From: Bacillota bacterium
Lineage (GTDB): Bacteria > Bacillota > Clostridia > Oscillospirales > Ethanoligenentaceae
Length of the DNA stretch: 64,000 nucleotides
Direction of reading: 5' to 3'
Assembly (NCBI GenBank): GCA_023391835.1
Contig: JAEWAE010000024.1
Span: 1 to 64,000 of the forward strand
Both the position numbers and the translations under genes were made by a program. Shown here in pieces: positions 16,592 through 25,630 of the stretch. The notes beneath the pieces are model-generated. The model did not search any database. It worked only from the letters and a program-made list of their open reading frames with translations, and was not told the DNA's origin. Within the stretch, counting starts at the first letter, position 1, and each line of letters begins with the position of its first letter.

Positions 16592-17689
16592 TCAGCGGGC
16601 AGGCGCAAGCGCCCGAAGTCTGGGCAGCGCGTGGGCGAAAAAAGCCCGGTAGCTCTCGCAGAAAAGGGTCCGGCCCGACTCATCCCGCTGCCGGCGGCAG
16701 CCGTTGCGGCAAAGGGAAAAATACGGGCATTCCCGGCAGGCATCCGGCACCGGGCGGGAACGGTCGACGAAGCCGATTTCCCGCCGGCGCTTATCCAACC
16801 GCAGATAATTCTCGGTGTTGAGGTTCCCCAGCCGGTATTCATCCAGCATGTAAAAGTCGCATGGGTAGACCGAGCCGTCCGCCTCCACCACATACTGGGG
16901 GCCGCAGATGCCGCGCATATCGCAGCTTTCGGGCGGATAGCCCGCCAGCATGCCGACATAATTTTCAAAGCTGCGGATATAGGGCTGCCGCTGCCGCAGG
17001 CAGTCGGCATACCACAGGTCGAAAAGCTCGCAGAGGAACCGCCCGTAGGCCGCAGGCGTCAGCGACCACTCGCCGCTCTGCCCCCCGGCCAGCGGATCGA
17101 GGCAGGGGATGAATTGCAGCCATTTCCAACCGTGACGCCGGTAATCCCGGTAAATCGCCCGGATGGCCGGCGCCGTTCCGGCATGGACGACCGTCAGGAT
17201 GTTGTAGGATACGCCGTACCGATCGAGCAGCCGGGTGGCCGCCAGCGCCCGGTCATAGGTGCCCCCGCCGCGGGTATCCCGCCGATAGGCGTCGTGTATT
17301 TCCCGGGTGCCGTCCACCGAAACGCCGATCAGGAAATCGTGTCGGGCGAAAAACTCCGCCCACTCCGGCGTCATGGACCAGCCGTTGGTCTGCAGTGCGT
17401 TGTGGACCCGCACACCGCGGCTGTTATACATCTTTTGAAACGCCACGGCTTTTTTAAAAAAGTCTAGCCCGGCGAGAGTCGGCTCCCCACCCTGGAAGGC
17501 AATGGTGCATTCGCTCCCCGTTTCCCACAGGGTCTTTTTTATCACATTTTCCAGCGTGGATTCCGACATGATGCCGTAGGAACGCTGCCGACGGTTGGCC
17601 ATTTCGTCGCAGTAAAAGCAGTAGGCACAACGCATGTTGCATTGCCCCGACGCCGGCTTGAGCATAACCGTGATCGGAAAATTTCCCAT
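16592..17689 (-). CDS. Anaerobic sulfatase-maturating-type radical SAM/SPASM enzyme
   Basis: 365 aa. The radical SAM cluster motif is Cys17-Cys21-Cys24 in CNMRCAYC, followed by the aromatic FYCDE typical of anSME enzymes, and FQGGEPTLAGLDFF. The C-terminal SPASM domain has the expected cysteine spacing: CDMRGICG, VYPCDFYML, and CRECPYFSLCRNGC. anSMEs oxidise a Cys or Ser of a sulfatase to formylglycine. The start at 17689 is preceded by AAGGACGG. No sulfatase is in this window, so its client must be elsewhere, or it modifies something else. It is first in an apparent unit with the Tim44-like gene. Confidence 0.9.
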   Translation of the reverse strand: MGNFPITVMLKPASGQCNMRCAYCFYCDEMANRRQRSYGIMSESTLENVIKKTLWETGSECTIAFQGGEPTLAGLDFFKKAVAFQKMYNSRGVRVHNALQTNGWSMTPEWAEFFARHDFLIGVSVDGTREIHDAYRRDTRGGGTYDRALAATRLLDRYGVSYNILTVVHAGTAPAIRAIYRDYRRHGWKWLQFIPCLDPLAGGQSGEWSLTPAAYGRFLCELFDLWYADCLRQRQPYIRSFENYVGMLAGYPPESCDMRGICGPQYVVEADGSVYPCDFYMLDEYRLGNLNTENYLRLDKRRREIGFVDRSRPVPDACRECPYFSLCRNGCRRQRDESGRTLFCESYRAFFAHALPRLRALAPAR

Positions 17690-17869
17690 GGATTCCGTCC
17701 TTGCCTTATGTGGATTCCCCGGCCCGTGTACGAAAGCAGAACGGGCCGATACTTTCATTATAATACGAATCTCCAATAAAAAAAGCGATAAAATCGTTTT
17801 TCCCGAGAATCGTATAAGGAGATCGGCCGCCCTTGTAAAGACTCGCAGCCGGTTTTGTATGTACCGGGC

Positions 17870-19267
17870 TCAGCCCATGACCGCCCCGTAGATCAGCAGC
17901 CCGTTGAGGCCGACGAGCAGTGCCGTGGCCGCCCACGCGAGGCACCGCATCCACGCGGGGGTGATGAAGCGCCCCATAATTTTCCGGCTGCCGGTAAAAA
18001 TGGTCAGCGGCACGATGGCAAACGGCAGCTGGATGCTCAGGAACACCTGGGTATCGAGCAGCAGCTGTTCCATGGCGCTTTCCCGCCCGCCATACAGCAT
18101 CACGCAGACGAGCACCGGGATGACGGCGATGCCGCGCGTCACAAGCCGGCGCAGCCACAGCGGCATTTTGAGACGGATGAAGCCTTCCATCACGATCTGA
18201 CCGGAAAGCGTGCCAGTAATGGTGGAATTCTGGCCGGATGCCAGCAGCGCGACGGCAAAAAGTGTGCTCAGCACCGGGCTTGCGATGGCGCCGACGATGC
18301 GCGGGTCGCCCAGCGCACGGTAAAGGTCGGCGAACCGCCCCAGATTGCTGGCGTGGCCGTAAAAAAGCGAGGCGCCGAGGATCAGCAGCAGGCAGTTGAC
18401 CACGAAGGCCACGCTGAGCTGCAGGTTGGAATCAATGCCCGCGAAATGCAGAGCTTCGCGCTTGCCCTCTTCCGTCCGCTCATAACGACGAGACTGCACG
18501 ATTGAGGAATGAAGATAGAGATTGTGCGGCATGACTGTCGCACCGACGATGCCCAGAGCGATGAGCAGCTCCCCCCGGTTGGCGGCGATGCCTGCCGTGG
18601 GGATAAAACCCGCCAGCATTGCGCCGGCCGACGGACGGCCCAGCACGACTTCATAGAGAAACACGGCAAAAATGGTAGAAATCAGCGTCGCGACGATGGC
18701 CTCGACTTTGCGGAAGCCGACCTGTGAAAGCAGCAGCAGCAACAGCACATCCGCCACGGTGATGAGCACGCCCCAGAAAAGCGGGATGCCGCACAGCAGC
18801 TCCAGCGCCACCGCGCCGCCGATCACTTCCGCGATGTCGGTGGCCATAATGGCAAGCTCGGTCAAAATCCACAGGCAGAAGGCTATGGGGCGCCCGGTGG
18901 CGGCCCGGGTGGCCTGGGCCAGATCCATGCCGGTGGCGATGCCCAGCCGGGCCGCCATATGCTGAAACAGCATGGCGATGAGGCTGGAAAGCAGGATGAC
19001 GCACAGCAGCGAATAGGCATACTGCGCACCGCCCTGAATCGAGGTGATCCAGTTACCGGGGTCCATATACCCCACGGCCACCAGGCAGCCGGGCCCACTG
19101 TAAGCGAACAGCTTTTTCCAGAATCCGGCCCGGCTGGGCAGCGCCACCGTATTGTGGATGCCTTCCAGACTCGGGCCGGTGGGTGCCGGAGCCGCCCGGC
19201 CCGGATGTATGGCAGGCTCATCGAGCAGAAGCGTGCCGCTCGACGAGGATTCGCTCGGAATATTCAT
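17870..19267 (-). CDS. mntH: Nramp-family divalent metal transporter
   Basis: 465-aa proton-coupled importer of Mn2+ (and other divalent metals) in the cytoplasmic membrane. The two metal-site signatures are present: MDPGNWITSIQGGAQ in TM1 and MPHNLYLHSSIVQSR in TM6, with about eleven hydrophobic helices. The start at 19267 is chosen for GGGAGGG nine bases upstream. A soluble 40-residue N-terminal leader (SSSSGTLLLDEPAIHPG) precedes TM1. It is divergent from a DtxR/MntR-type repressor gene across a 278-bp spacer holding a candidate operator, so manganese- or iron-responsive repression is likely. Confidence 0.95.
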   Translation of the reverse strand: MNIPSESSSSGTLLLDEPAIHPGRAAPAPTGPSLEGIHNTVALPSRAGFWKKLFAYSGPGCLVAVGYMDPGNWITSIQGGAQYAYSLLCVILLSSLIAMLFQHMAARLGIATGMDLAQATRAATGRPIAFCLWILTELAIMATDIAEVIGGAVALELLCGIPLFWGVLITVADVLLLLLLSQVGFRKVEAIVATLISTIFAVFLYEVVLGRPSAGAMLAGFIPTAGIAANRGELLIALGIVGATVMPHNLYLHSSIVQSRRYERTEEGKREALHFAGIDSNLQLSVAFVVNCLLLILGASLFYGHASNLGRFADLYRALGDPRIVGAIASPVLSTLFAVALLASGQNSTITGTLSGQIVMEGFIRLKMPLWLRRLVTRGIAVIPVLVCVMLYGGRESAMEQLLLDTQVFLSIQLPFAIVPLTIFTGSRKIMGRFITPAWMRCLAWAATALLVGLNGLLIYGAVMG

Positions 19268-19473
19268 TTGCACAGACCCTCCCATTATTTCGGACGGCAA
19301 CGCGCCGGCACCTCACGGTGCCGCCGGCCAATCGCCGCTCGGTGGGGGCTTTGGCCGCTTTTTACCCGGTTTACGCCGGATTGCGGCCCATCCGCGGCGG
19401 TTTTGCGCGTTTTTCCCCCGCTGTCCGCAAGCCGTGGGAAAAAGCCTCACCCTCACGACGGAATGTTGCCCTA

Positions 19474-19488
19474 AGCCAATATATGGCT
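19474..19488. promoter_or_regulatory. Candidate MntR/DtxR operator
   Basis: AGCCAATATATGGCT is an inverted repeat with 5-bp arms (AGCCA/TGGCT) and a 5-bp AT centre, about 57 nt before the regulator start and in the AT-rich part of the mntH-mntR spacer. Position and symmetry suit the adjacent metal-dependent repressor. The rest of the spacer (19268-19545) shows no gene. Confidence 0.45.
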
Positions 19489-19545
19489 GCTAAACCGGTT
19501 GGGTGCCGAATATACTTTCACAGAGCGTGGAAAGGACCTGATGCG

Positions 19546-20037
19546 ATGCATGACGACGCGGATTCACTCTTCCGCACGGTGCGGGGCTACCAGCAGCTCA
19601 ACCGGCGGAACGGCGGGCTCACCCCGGCGCTGGAAGACTATATGGAAATGATATACCGCCGGTGCGAAGTCCGGGGCTATGCCCGCGTGGGGGAAATCGC
19701 CGGGCGGCTGCATGTCACGCCCTCTTCGGCTTCCAAGATGGTGGGAAAACTGGCGGCCCTGGGGTATCTGCAGTATGAGCAGCGGGAGGTCATCCTGCTC
19801 ACCGACCGGGGCCGGGAAGCCGGGGATTTCCTGCTGCGCCGCCACCGCATCATCGAGCGGTTTTTTCGCCTGCTGAGCGCGGAGGACAGTCTGGAAGAGA
19901 CCGAGCTGGTGGAGCATTCCCTGCGCGCCTCCACCATCCGGAGCCTGCAGATCCTGCTGGATTTTTTTGAAAAAGACACCGCCGCCGCCGCGGATTTCGC
20001 GTCCTTCCGGGAGCATTACCCGCCTGCCGGGGGTTAG
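19546..20037 (+). CDS. DtxR/MntR-family metal-dependent transcriptional regulator
   Basis: 163 aa. The N-terminal winged helix is of MntR type: LTPALEDYMEMIYRR, VGEIAGRLHVTPSSASKMVGKL, LGYLQYEQREVILLTDRG. The dimerisation/metal domain follows (LLRRHRIIERFF, EETELVEHSLRASTIRSLQILLDFF) with Glu and His residues in the usual places for Mn/Fe sensing. There is no C-terminal SH3-like FeoA domain, as in MntR. The start at 19546 has AAAGGA upstream. Divergent from mntH, so it is probably its manganese repressor. Confidence 0.9.
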   Translation: MHDDADSLFRTVRGYQQLNRRNGGLTPALEDYMEMIYRRCEVRGYARVGEIAGRLHVTPSSASKMVGKLAALGYLQYEQREVILLTDRGREAGDFLLRRHRIIERFFRLLSAEDSLEETELVEHSLRASTIRSLQILLDFFEKDTAAAADFASFREHYPPAGG

Positions 20038-20053
20038 GGCGCACAAGCGTGAC

Positions 20054-20089
20054 ACAAAAAGGGCGCCTCCGCGTGAACGGAGACGCCCT
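20054..20089 (-). terminator. Terminator of the polysaccharide-utilisation operon
   Basis: On the minus strand an 11-bp stem with one mismatch (GGGCGTCTCCG with CGGAGGCGCCC) and a short loop is followed by CTTTTTGTG. It closes the leftward operon ending at 20223. The 20090-20222 interval shows nothing else. Confidence 0.75.
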
Positions 20090-20222
20090 CGGATTGCAGA
20101 CAAAGCGCCCTCTGGGTTAAGGCTAGGGCGGCATTTACGGCTGTGATTTTGGAATGGAGAACCCACACGTCCAGATAATCCGCCTATATATACCGCATAT
20201 GCCCCGCGCTGGGGCGGGGAGG

Positions 20223-22208
20223 TCAGCGGGGCCCGGCGGAATCGGCGCCAAGGCCCGCCTGTATACGCAGCACGGTGAAGGAAGCAGCCGGTGCCGCATA
20301 GGCCGTGCCGCCCAGCGGAATGCGCCGCCGGACAGGCGTGATCTTTTCCGGCTCGTCAGCCGTGTTGCAGGCATCCGCCGCGCCGGTGAGAAGCACCGCG
20401 TCCGCTTCGTCCGCCGCCTGCAGCGCGGGGGCGATTGCCAGTGTGACTGGGGCCGGCGCATCGGCGGTGTTGACCAGTTTCACGATGATTTCGTGCGCCG
20501 CCGGGTCGTAGGAGACCGACGCATAGAGCCCATCCGGGCCGCCCGCCACCGCGCTTGTCAGGGTATAACGACCAAGGTTGGCGGAATAGAGCTGCTGCAC
20601 AAAATAGCTGGGCGTGCCGAAGCTGAGCCGGTCGTCAAACCAAATCAGATCGGGCGCCCACTGGGCGTAGCCCAGCCGCGCGAAAAGCGGCGCATAGGAC
20701 GCCATCACCACCACGTCCGCATTGCGCTCCACTCCGGTGAGGAAGGCCGCTTCGGCCAAAGCGGCGCCCAGCGTATTCATGGCGGGCGTCCGGGAGCCGT
20801 CGGGGATGTGCGCGGCGTATTCACCGGCAAACACCTTCACATCGCGCGGATAGCAGTCGTAGAAGTGGTCGTTGCCGCGCATCCATTCCAGCGGCCGGTA
20901 ATAGTGCTCATCCACGGCATAGACAAAGCCGGGATTCCGACGGGTGCGCTCCCGGTAAAACCCCCACGCATCCGTGTAGCGTGCCGAGGTCACGTCCGGC
21001 CCTGCCGAACCGATCAGGCGGATGTCGGGATAGCGGGCATGGATGGCTCTTTCAAACCGGTCGTACCGCTCGAAAAAGCGGCTGTGCCCGGTTTCCCACT
21101 GCTCGTTGCCGATGCCGATCATTTCCAGCCCGAACGGCGCCGGGTGACCCATCCGGGCGCGCAGCGCACCCCATTCGCCCGTCGTCGGCCCGTTGGCAAA
21201 CTCGATCAGATCCAGCACGTCCTGCACGTATTCCGCAAACGCCGGGTCCTCCGGCTCCACCAGCTGGCTGCTCTGGTACTGGCAGGCCAGCCCCACATTC
21301 TGCACCGGCAGCGGCTTGGCGCCGAGATATTCGCAGAGCCGGAAATATTCATAGTACCCGATGGCGCAGGTCTGATTGTAATGACTGAAGGAGCCGGTGA
21401 AAAATTCTTTCTCCGGGTTGCCGTGGACTGCCCAGCGGTTCCAGTTGGGAATCCGCTCTTCCAGCGGGCCGACGGTGTATTTCCACCGGTAGCGGTTGCT
21501 CAGTTTGTTGCCTTCCACCACGCATCCGCCCGGGAAGCGCACGAATCCCGGCTTCATGGCCTTGAGGCACTCGGCCAGATCCCGCCGGAACACACCGCAC
21601 ACGGCATCCTGCGGTTTGCAGGAAACAAAGTCGACGTCGATGGCGGCCGCCTCGTCGACGGAAAGCACAAACCGTCCATGCCGCCGGTCGGCGGGCGAGA
21701 CGATGGTCGTCTCATACCGCACCCACTCGCCCGTCACCGCCGGGGCCAGCGTAGCCTGCACCACCGGAGTGTCGCCGTCGTACACGGCGGCCGTTACCCG
21801 GCCCCGATAACCGTCGCTGCGCAGCCATGCGCCGACGGTGTAGGAGGCGCCGGCCCGAAGCGTGATGCCGTCGAACGCCTTGTTGGCGACCCCGAGTTGT
21901 TCCGGCGACGCCTTAAAATGCAGATGCCAGGGGTTGTGGGGATGCACCGGCCGGTCGCAGGTGACGGAAAGCTCGGCGCCGTCGGCACCGGTCGGCCAGG
22001 CGATCCAGCCGTAAAGCCCGTCAAACTTGGTGGAATAGCACGACTTGCCGCCCAGCGCCTCCCGGAATGAAAAAGACGGATTCTCGATCTGCTCGGCATT
22101 GATCCCGCCGTCGCAGGCATAGTTTATATCCTCGAAAAACAGGCCGAACATCCCCGGATGGATGTCGACCCCCTTTTGTTCGGAAATCTGCAGCACGGTT
22201 TTTCCCAT
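20223..22208 (-). CDS. GH51 alpha-L-arabinofuranosidase
   Basis: 661-aa intracellular glycosidase (no signal peptide) that would release terminal L-arabinofuranose from arabino-oligosaccharides. GH51 signs: N-terminal GMFGLFFEDINYACDGGINAE, carbohydrate-binding-like insert at about 90-220, then the TIM barrel with acid/base Glu369 in GIGNEQWE and the probable nucleophile near Glu463 in FAGEYAA; AVDEHYYR lies between. A C-terminal beta-sandwich ends the protein. The ATG at 22208 is preferred to 22229 because AAGGAAG is then at proper distance. Last gene of the operon, followed by a terminator. Confidence 0.93.
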   Translation of the reverse strand: MGKTVLQISEQKGVDIHPGMFGLFFEDINYACDGGINAEQIENPSFSFREALGGKSCYSTKFDGLYGWIAWPTGADGAELSVTCDRPVHPHNPWHLHFKASPEQLGVANKAFDGITLRAGASYTVGAWLRSDGYRGRVTAAVYDGDTPVVQATLAPAVTGEWVRYETTIVSPADRRHGRFVLSVDEAAAIDVDFVSCKPQDAVCGVFRRDLAECLKAMKPGFVRFPGGCVVEGNKLSNRYRWKYTVGPLEERIPNWNRWAVHGNPEKEFFTGSFSHYNQTCAIGYYEYFRLCEYLGAKPLPVQNVGLACQYQSSQLVEPEDPAFAEYVQDVLDLIEFANGPTTGEWGALRARMGHPAPFGLEMIGIGNEQWETGHSRFFERYDRFERAIHARYPDIRLIGSAGPDVTSARYTDAWGFYRERTRRNPGFVYAVDEHYYRPLEWMRGNDHFYDCYPRDVKVFAGEYAAHIPDGSRTPAMNTLGAALAEAAFLTGVERNADVVVMASYAPLFARLGYAQWAPDLIWFDDRLSFGTPSYFVQQLYSANLGRYTLTSAVAGGPDGLYASVSYDPAAHEIIVKLVNTADAPAPVTLAIAPALQAADEADAVLLTGAADACNTADEPEKITPVRRRIPLGGTAYAAPAASFTVLRIQAGLGADSAGPR

Positions 22209-22322
22209 ATCCGAATCGCTTCCTTTCATGACGGCTCATGACGGCGCCCACCGCGGGCCGGCATCATTCTCCTGCTATTATACTCCAATTCGGACGGGCC
22301 GTTTGGTATTCAGTCTCTCAAT

Positions 22323-23159
22323 TTATCCGCCTGCACCGTCGAGGGCGTTGTCAAACTCCGCATTGCGCGCGGCCTCGTAGATGCCCGCGTACTGCCCCGT
22401 GCGAAAGCGCTCCAGCCCCTCGGCGTGCAGCGTTTCCCAGCATGCCGTTTCCCTTCCGGGCACGATGGGGTAAAACAGCGCCCCGCAGGCATGAGCCGCC
22501 TCCCGGTCGCCGGGCGCGTCACCGATCATCAGAATATGGCCCTCCGGGTAACGCCCCTCTGCGGCGGCCGCCAGCTGACGGGCCTTGGTGCCCGCCTCCT
22601 GCCCGGCCACACAGGCCACATAGGGCAGCAGCCCCGCCCGGCCCCAGTCGGCCGCAAGCCCCGCGCCGGCGGCGGAGGAGACCACCATCAGATCCGCGAA
22701 ACCGGCCGCCCGGGCAAGAGCTTCCTTCACCCCGGGGAAAGGGCCGATCGCCTGCGCCCTTTGGGCAAACAGCCGGTCGGAGCGGTCGCTCCATTCCTGA
22801 AGCTGCCTTAGAAAAGCAGCCCCATGATCCCGGCGGTACTCCGCCAGAGCCCGGCCCGACAGTGCCGGACTCTGGCTCACAAACTCCCGCAGCGGGGTGA
22901 AATCCGGCAGTACGGCGGCCGCGGCCGGATCTTTCGCCAGCCGCTCGAAGGTCATCAGCAGCCCCCGGAACCGGTTGACCCCCCGATGGCGCGAATAGAG
23001 ATTGACCTGCTCGGCCACCCGCGTGAAATCCGCCGCAACGCTCCCCAGCTCCCACACGGCGACGGCCGCCGGGATCATGGCCCCGTCGTGCTTGGCCGTC
23101 ATGGTGTCAAAAACCGTGCCGTCGGAATCGACGCCGATGAAAAATGAGTTTGCCATCAT
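22323..23159 (-). CDS. HAD-superfamily hydrolase
   Basis: 278 aa. HAD motifs are visible: DSDGTVFDT (nucleophile Asp in motif I), MVVSSA (motif II Ser), a Lys in the middle (GTKARQL), and HILMIGDAPGDREAA (motif IV acidic pair). A helical cap domain lies between motifs I and II. The start at 23159 has AAAGGA 8 nt upstream and is only 4 nt beyond the previous stop, indicating tight coupling within the operon. The substrate is not evident; in this context a sugar phosphate is likely. Confidence 0.85.
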   Translation of the reverse strand: MMANSFFIGVDSDGTVFDTMTAKHDGAMIPAAVAVWELGSVAADFTRVAEQVNLYSRHRGVNRFRGLLMTFERLAKDPAAAAVLPDFTPLREFVSQSPALSGRALAEYRRDHGAAFLRQLQEWSDRSDRLFAQRAQAIGPFPGVKEALARAAGFADLMVVSSAAGAGLAADWGRAGLLPYVACVAGQEAGTKARQLAAAAEGRYPEGHILMIGDAPGDREAAHACGALFYPIVPGRETACWETLHAEGLERFRTGQYAGIYEAARNAEFDNALDGAGG

Positions 23160-23163
23160 GCGA

Positions 23164-24276
23164 TCATTCCTTTCCGTCATCCGCCCAGAGCTCGGGCCGT
23201 CGCACGATGCAGTTGCGCCGTACCTCCCGGTCGGGGGAAGACGCAGGCAGAGATTCCCAAAGAGTGGCATATTTTTCGTCGCGCAGGCCGTCGGCGGCAA
23301 AGAGCAGCATCGATATCCGCACGGGGTACCCGTCAAAATGCTGCACGTCCGCCGCGTACGGCCAGGCGGATTTATCTTTGAGATACGGGTAAAGGAATTC
23401 CATCCCGCGGCGGATGCCGCGGCCATCCGAAAGGGTGAATTCCCACAGGTTGTCTTGCGGCGTGGAAAGGACTTGGCACAGGGCGGTCATAAGCTCCAGC
23501 ACGAAAATCGAATAATTGTAAGGTTTGGTGCGGGCAAGCTCCAGCGGGAAGCTGCCGTCCGGTGCCATCTGGCGGGGCAGCAGATCCTCTTTGTATGCCC
23601 GGCGGCAGAAGGCACACATATCCCGATCGTCGGTAAAGGCGGCAAAAACGGCAGCCTGCATAAACCATCCCACGCCGTGATTATTACGTTCCCTCCGTTC
23701 CGCCACGCCGTAGGGATGGGTGCACATCCAGCCGAGATAGTCGGCAAACCATTTTGTCAGCCCCCGCCGCGTTTCCGCATCCATTGCGGGGCTGTCTGCC
23801 AGCACCCGGACGGCAAAGGGCACATCCGTGAGATGAATGGTGTCGATGATGCCGATGCCGCGGCCGGTGCACACCCCCGGAATGGCCTGGGCATACGACA
23901 GAGACGGATTCATCCGGGTGGTCTCGTCCAGGAAAAACATCTGCAGATACCGTACGGCGGCCTGGGCGTACCGGTTATCCCCGGTCATACGCCAGGCGGA
24001 TGCCAGGTCGGCCACGGCGGCGTTGAGCAATGCCACGCAGTCACGGTGCGCTTTAAAATTGTGCGGGTTGCTCTCTCCGTCCCGCCGCACATACGGCAAC
24101 CCATCGGCCGTGTCGGGGTTGGGCCACCAGTAATCGCCGTTGGAATAATAGTCGTGGATGCCGCCCTCGCTCATGGCGGCGGAATAATCGGTGATTGGCC
24201 GTGGCGGGTGCGCCAGCGCCTCCTGCGCTTTCCGCAAGACTTCCTGTCGGTACGCAGTACGATGCGTCAAATCCAT
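23164..24276 (-). CDS. Alginate lyase-family protein (uronate polysaccharide/oligosaccharide lyase)
   Basis: 370 aa with the alpha/alpha-toroid features of the alginate_lyase domain: DYYSNGDYWWPNPD near the start, NPHNFKAHRDC, a catalytic-type segment TGRGIGIIDTIHLTD, and NNHGVGWFMQAAVFAAF, where the His-Gly and aromatic residues line the active site in this family. No signal peptide, so it acts inside the cell on imported oligosaccharides. The start at 24276 follows AAAGGAG by 8 nt. Seventeen nt separate it from the GH88 gene upstream, which would process unsaturated products of a lyase. The exact polymer (glucuronan, glycosaminoglycan, alginate-like) cannot be read from sequence. Confidence 0.82.
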   Translation of the reverse strand: MDLTHRTAYRQEVLRKAQEALAHPPRPITDYSAAMSEGGIHDYYSNGDYWWPNPDTADGLPYVRRDGESNPHNFKAHRDCVALLNAAVADLASAWRMTGDNRYAQAAVRYLQMFFLDETTRMNPSLSYAQAIPGVCTGRGIGIIDTIHLTDVPFAVRVLADSPAMDAETRRGLTKWFADYLGWMCTHPYGVAERRERNNHGVGWFMQAAVFAAFTDDRDMCAFCRRAYKEDLLPRQMAPDGSFPLELARTKPYNYSIFVLELMTALCQVLSTPQDNLWEFTLSDGRGIRRGMEFLYPYLKDKSAWPYAADVQHFDGYPVRISMLLFAADGLRDEKYATLWESLPASSPDREVRRNCIVRRPELWADDGKE

Positions 24277-24292
24277 CTGAGTCACTCCTTTG

Positions 24293-25474
24293 TCACCAAA
24301 ACGGCTTCCAGTCCTTTTGCAGCCGCACCAGAGCTTCAAGATAAAAATAGTCCCCCCAGGCCGTGCATTCGTCGGCGCCGTCATCCCGATGATACATGCC
24401 GTGCAGCAGCAGCCCGTTGGAAGCCGGGCAGGAACGGGTCGTGTAGCTTCGGCACAGGGACTCGACCACCCGGGCGGCAGCCCGGCGGCAAAGCGCGGAC
24501 TCTTCCCCGTCTAGCCAGCGGGCCAGCTCCAGCAGCCCGCAGGCCAGGATGGCCGCCGCCGAGCTGTCGCGGATATCCGGATGGGCGTCGGTGAACGTGA
24601 AATCCCAGTAAGGCACGAAATCCGCGGGCAGATTCCGCAGAAAATATCGCGCCGTCCGGCGGGCCGCATCCAGAAACGGTGCCTTTCGGGTATAGCGGTA
24701 ACTCAGGGCGAACCCATAGACCGCCCATGCCTGCCCGCGGGCCCAGGTGGATTCATCCGCATAGCCCTGATGGGTCTTGCCCCGGACGGCCCGGCCTGTG
24801 GCCGGGTCCATCAGGCAGGTATGATAGGTGGAATCGTCCGCCCGTATAAGGCAGCGGACGGAAACCTCCGCATGACGGGCCGCCATGGCTGCGTACGCCG
24901 GGTCGCCCGCCGTTTCGGAAGCCCAGTAAAGCAGCGGCAGATTCATCATGCAGTCGATGATGATTTTCACATCCGGGTACGCGCTGCCCATCGGACCCCA
25001 CGCCTGGATATACCCGCCGTTTGCGTGATAGCGCAGCGCCAGCTTTTTCGCGGCGCGAAGAGCCGTATCCCGCGCATCGGTGTCACCGGTGAGCCGCCAG
25101 TCCGCCACGCAGCTCAGGGTGTATAAAAAGCCGAGATCGTGTGTCTGGGTATGACCAAAGGCCAGGCGATGGGCAAAGCTTGCCAGATAGTCCCGCCGGC
25201 AGGCCAGATAGCCCGGGTCACCCGTCAGGTCATAGGCCAGATAGGCCATCCCCGGGAAAAAGGACGCCGTCCAAAGCCGGTTTTCCTCCGGCCGATACAC
25301 ATTGTGTACGCTCACATGGGGAAATTTCGCCGTGAAAGCGGGCAGATTGGCCCGGACCTTTGCCAATGCCGCGCAAAGGGTCTCCTGCCGGAGTGCCTGA
25401 TCCGGCTCAAACCCGTCGAATCGGCGGGCCGCCTCTTCCGCCGTCGGAAGTGCGGATTCTTTTTCGTTTTCCAA
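24293..25474 (-). CDS. GH88 unsaturated glucuronyl/galacturonyl hydrolase
   Basis: 393-aa cytoplasmic enzyme that hydrates the double bond of unsaturated uronic acids left by polysaccharide lyases, releasing the sugar. The two catalytic aspartates of the family are in place: Asp113 in THDLGFLY and Asp174 in IIIDCMMNLPLL. The six-helix barrel pattern is clear (NRLWTASFFPGMAYLAY, YADESTWARGQAWAVYG). Translation starts at TTG 25474 with AAGGGCGGG 8 nt upstream. Directly upstream of the alginate-lyase-family gene, so lyase and hydrolase likely act in sequence. Confidence 0.95.
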   Translation of the reverse strand: MENEKESALPTAEEAARRFDGFEPDQALRQETLCAALAKVRANLPAFTAKFPHVSVHNVYRPEENRLWTASFFPGMAYLAYDLTGDPGYLACRRDYLASFAHRLAFGHTQTHDLGFLYTLSCVADWRLTGDTDARDTALRAAKKLALRYHANGGYIQAWGPMGSAYPDVKIIIDCMMNLPLLYWASETAGDPAYAAMAARHAEVSVRCLIRADDSTYHTCLMDPATGRAVRGKTHQGYADESTWARGQAWAVYGFALSYRYTRKAPFLDAARRTARYFLRNLPADFVPYWDFTFTDAHPDIRDSSAAAILACGLLELARWLDGEESALCRRAAARVVESLCRSYTTRSCPASNGLLLHGMYHRDDGADECTAWGDYFYLEALVRLQKDWKPFW

Positions 25475-25540
25475 TCAGATTCCCGCCCTTTCTCTATGCC
25501 GCATCAAAGCCGAAGGCTCGGTCTGACAGCAAAGACGGGC

Positions 25541-25576
25541 CTGCTGCAAAACGCATTGTTATGCCCTTTGCAGCAG
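25541..25576. repeat. Inverted repeat in the GH3-GH88 gap
   Basis: CTGCTGCAAA (25541-25550) and TTTGCAGCAG (25567-25576) form a perfect 10-bp stem with a 16-nt loop in the 156-nt gap between GH3 and GH88. No T tract follows on the minus strand, so it may be an mRNA-stabilising or processing hairpin rather than a terminator. Confidence 0.5.
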
Positions 25577-25630
25577 CTCCGCCATGTAAAAGCCGTTTTA
25601 GAAATTCAAAGACGCGGGTTTACGGCCGCC

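Noticed and set aside
17750..17830. Small stem followed by T tract on the minus strand between mntH and the radical SAM gene as a terminator
   Set aside because: The stem has only about four base pairs; not strong enough to list.
20154..22070. Long 638-residue open frame opposite GH51
   Set aside because: It mirrors the codon structure of the GH51 gene, whose catalytic motifs are unambiguous; no start signal.
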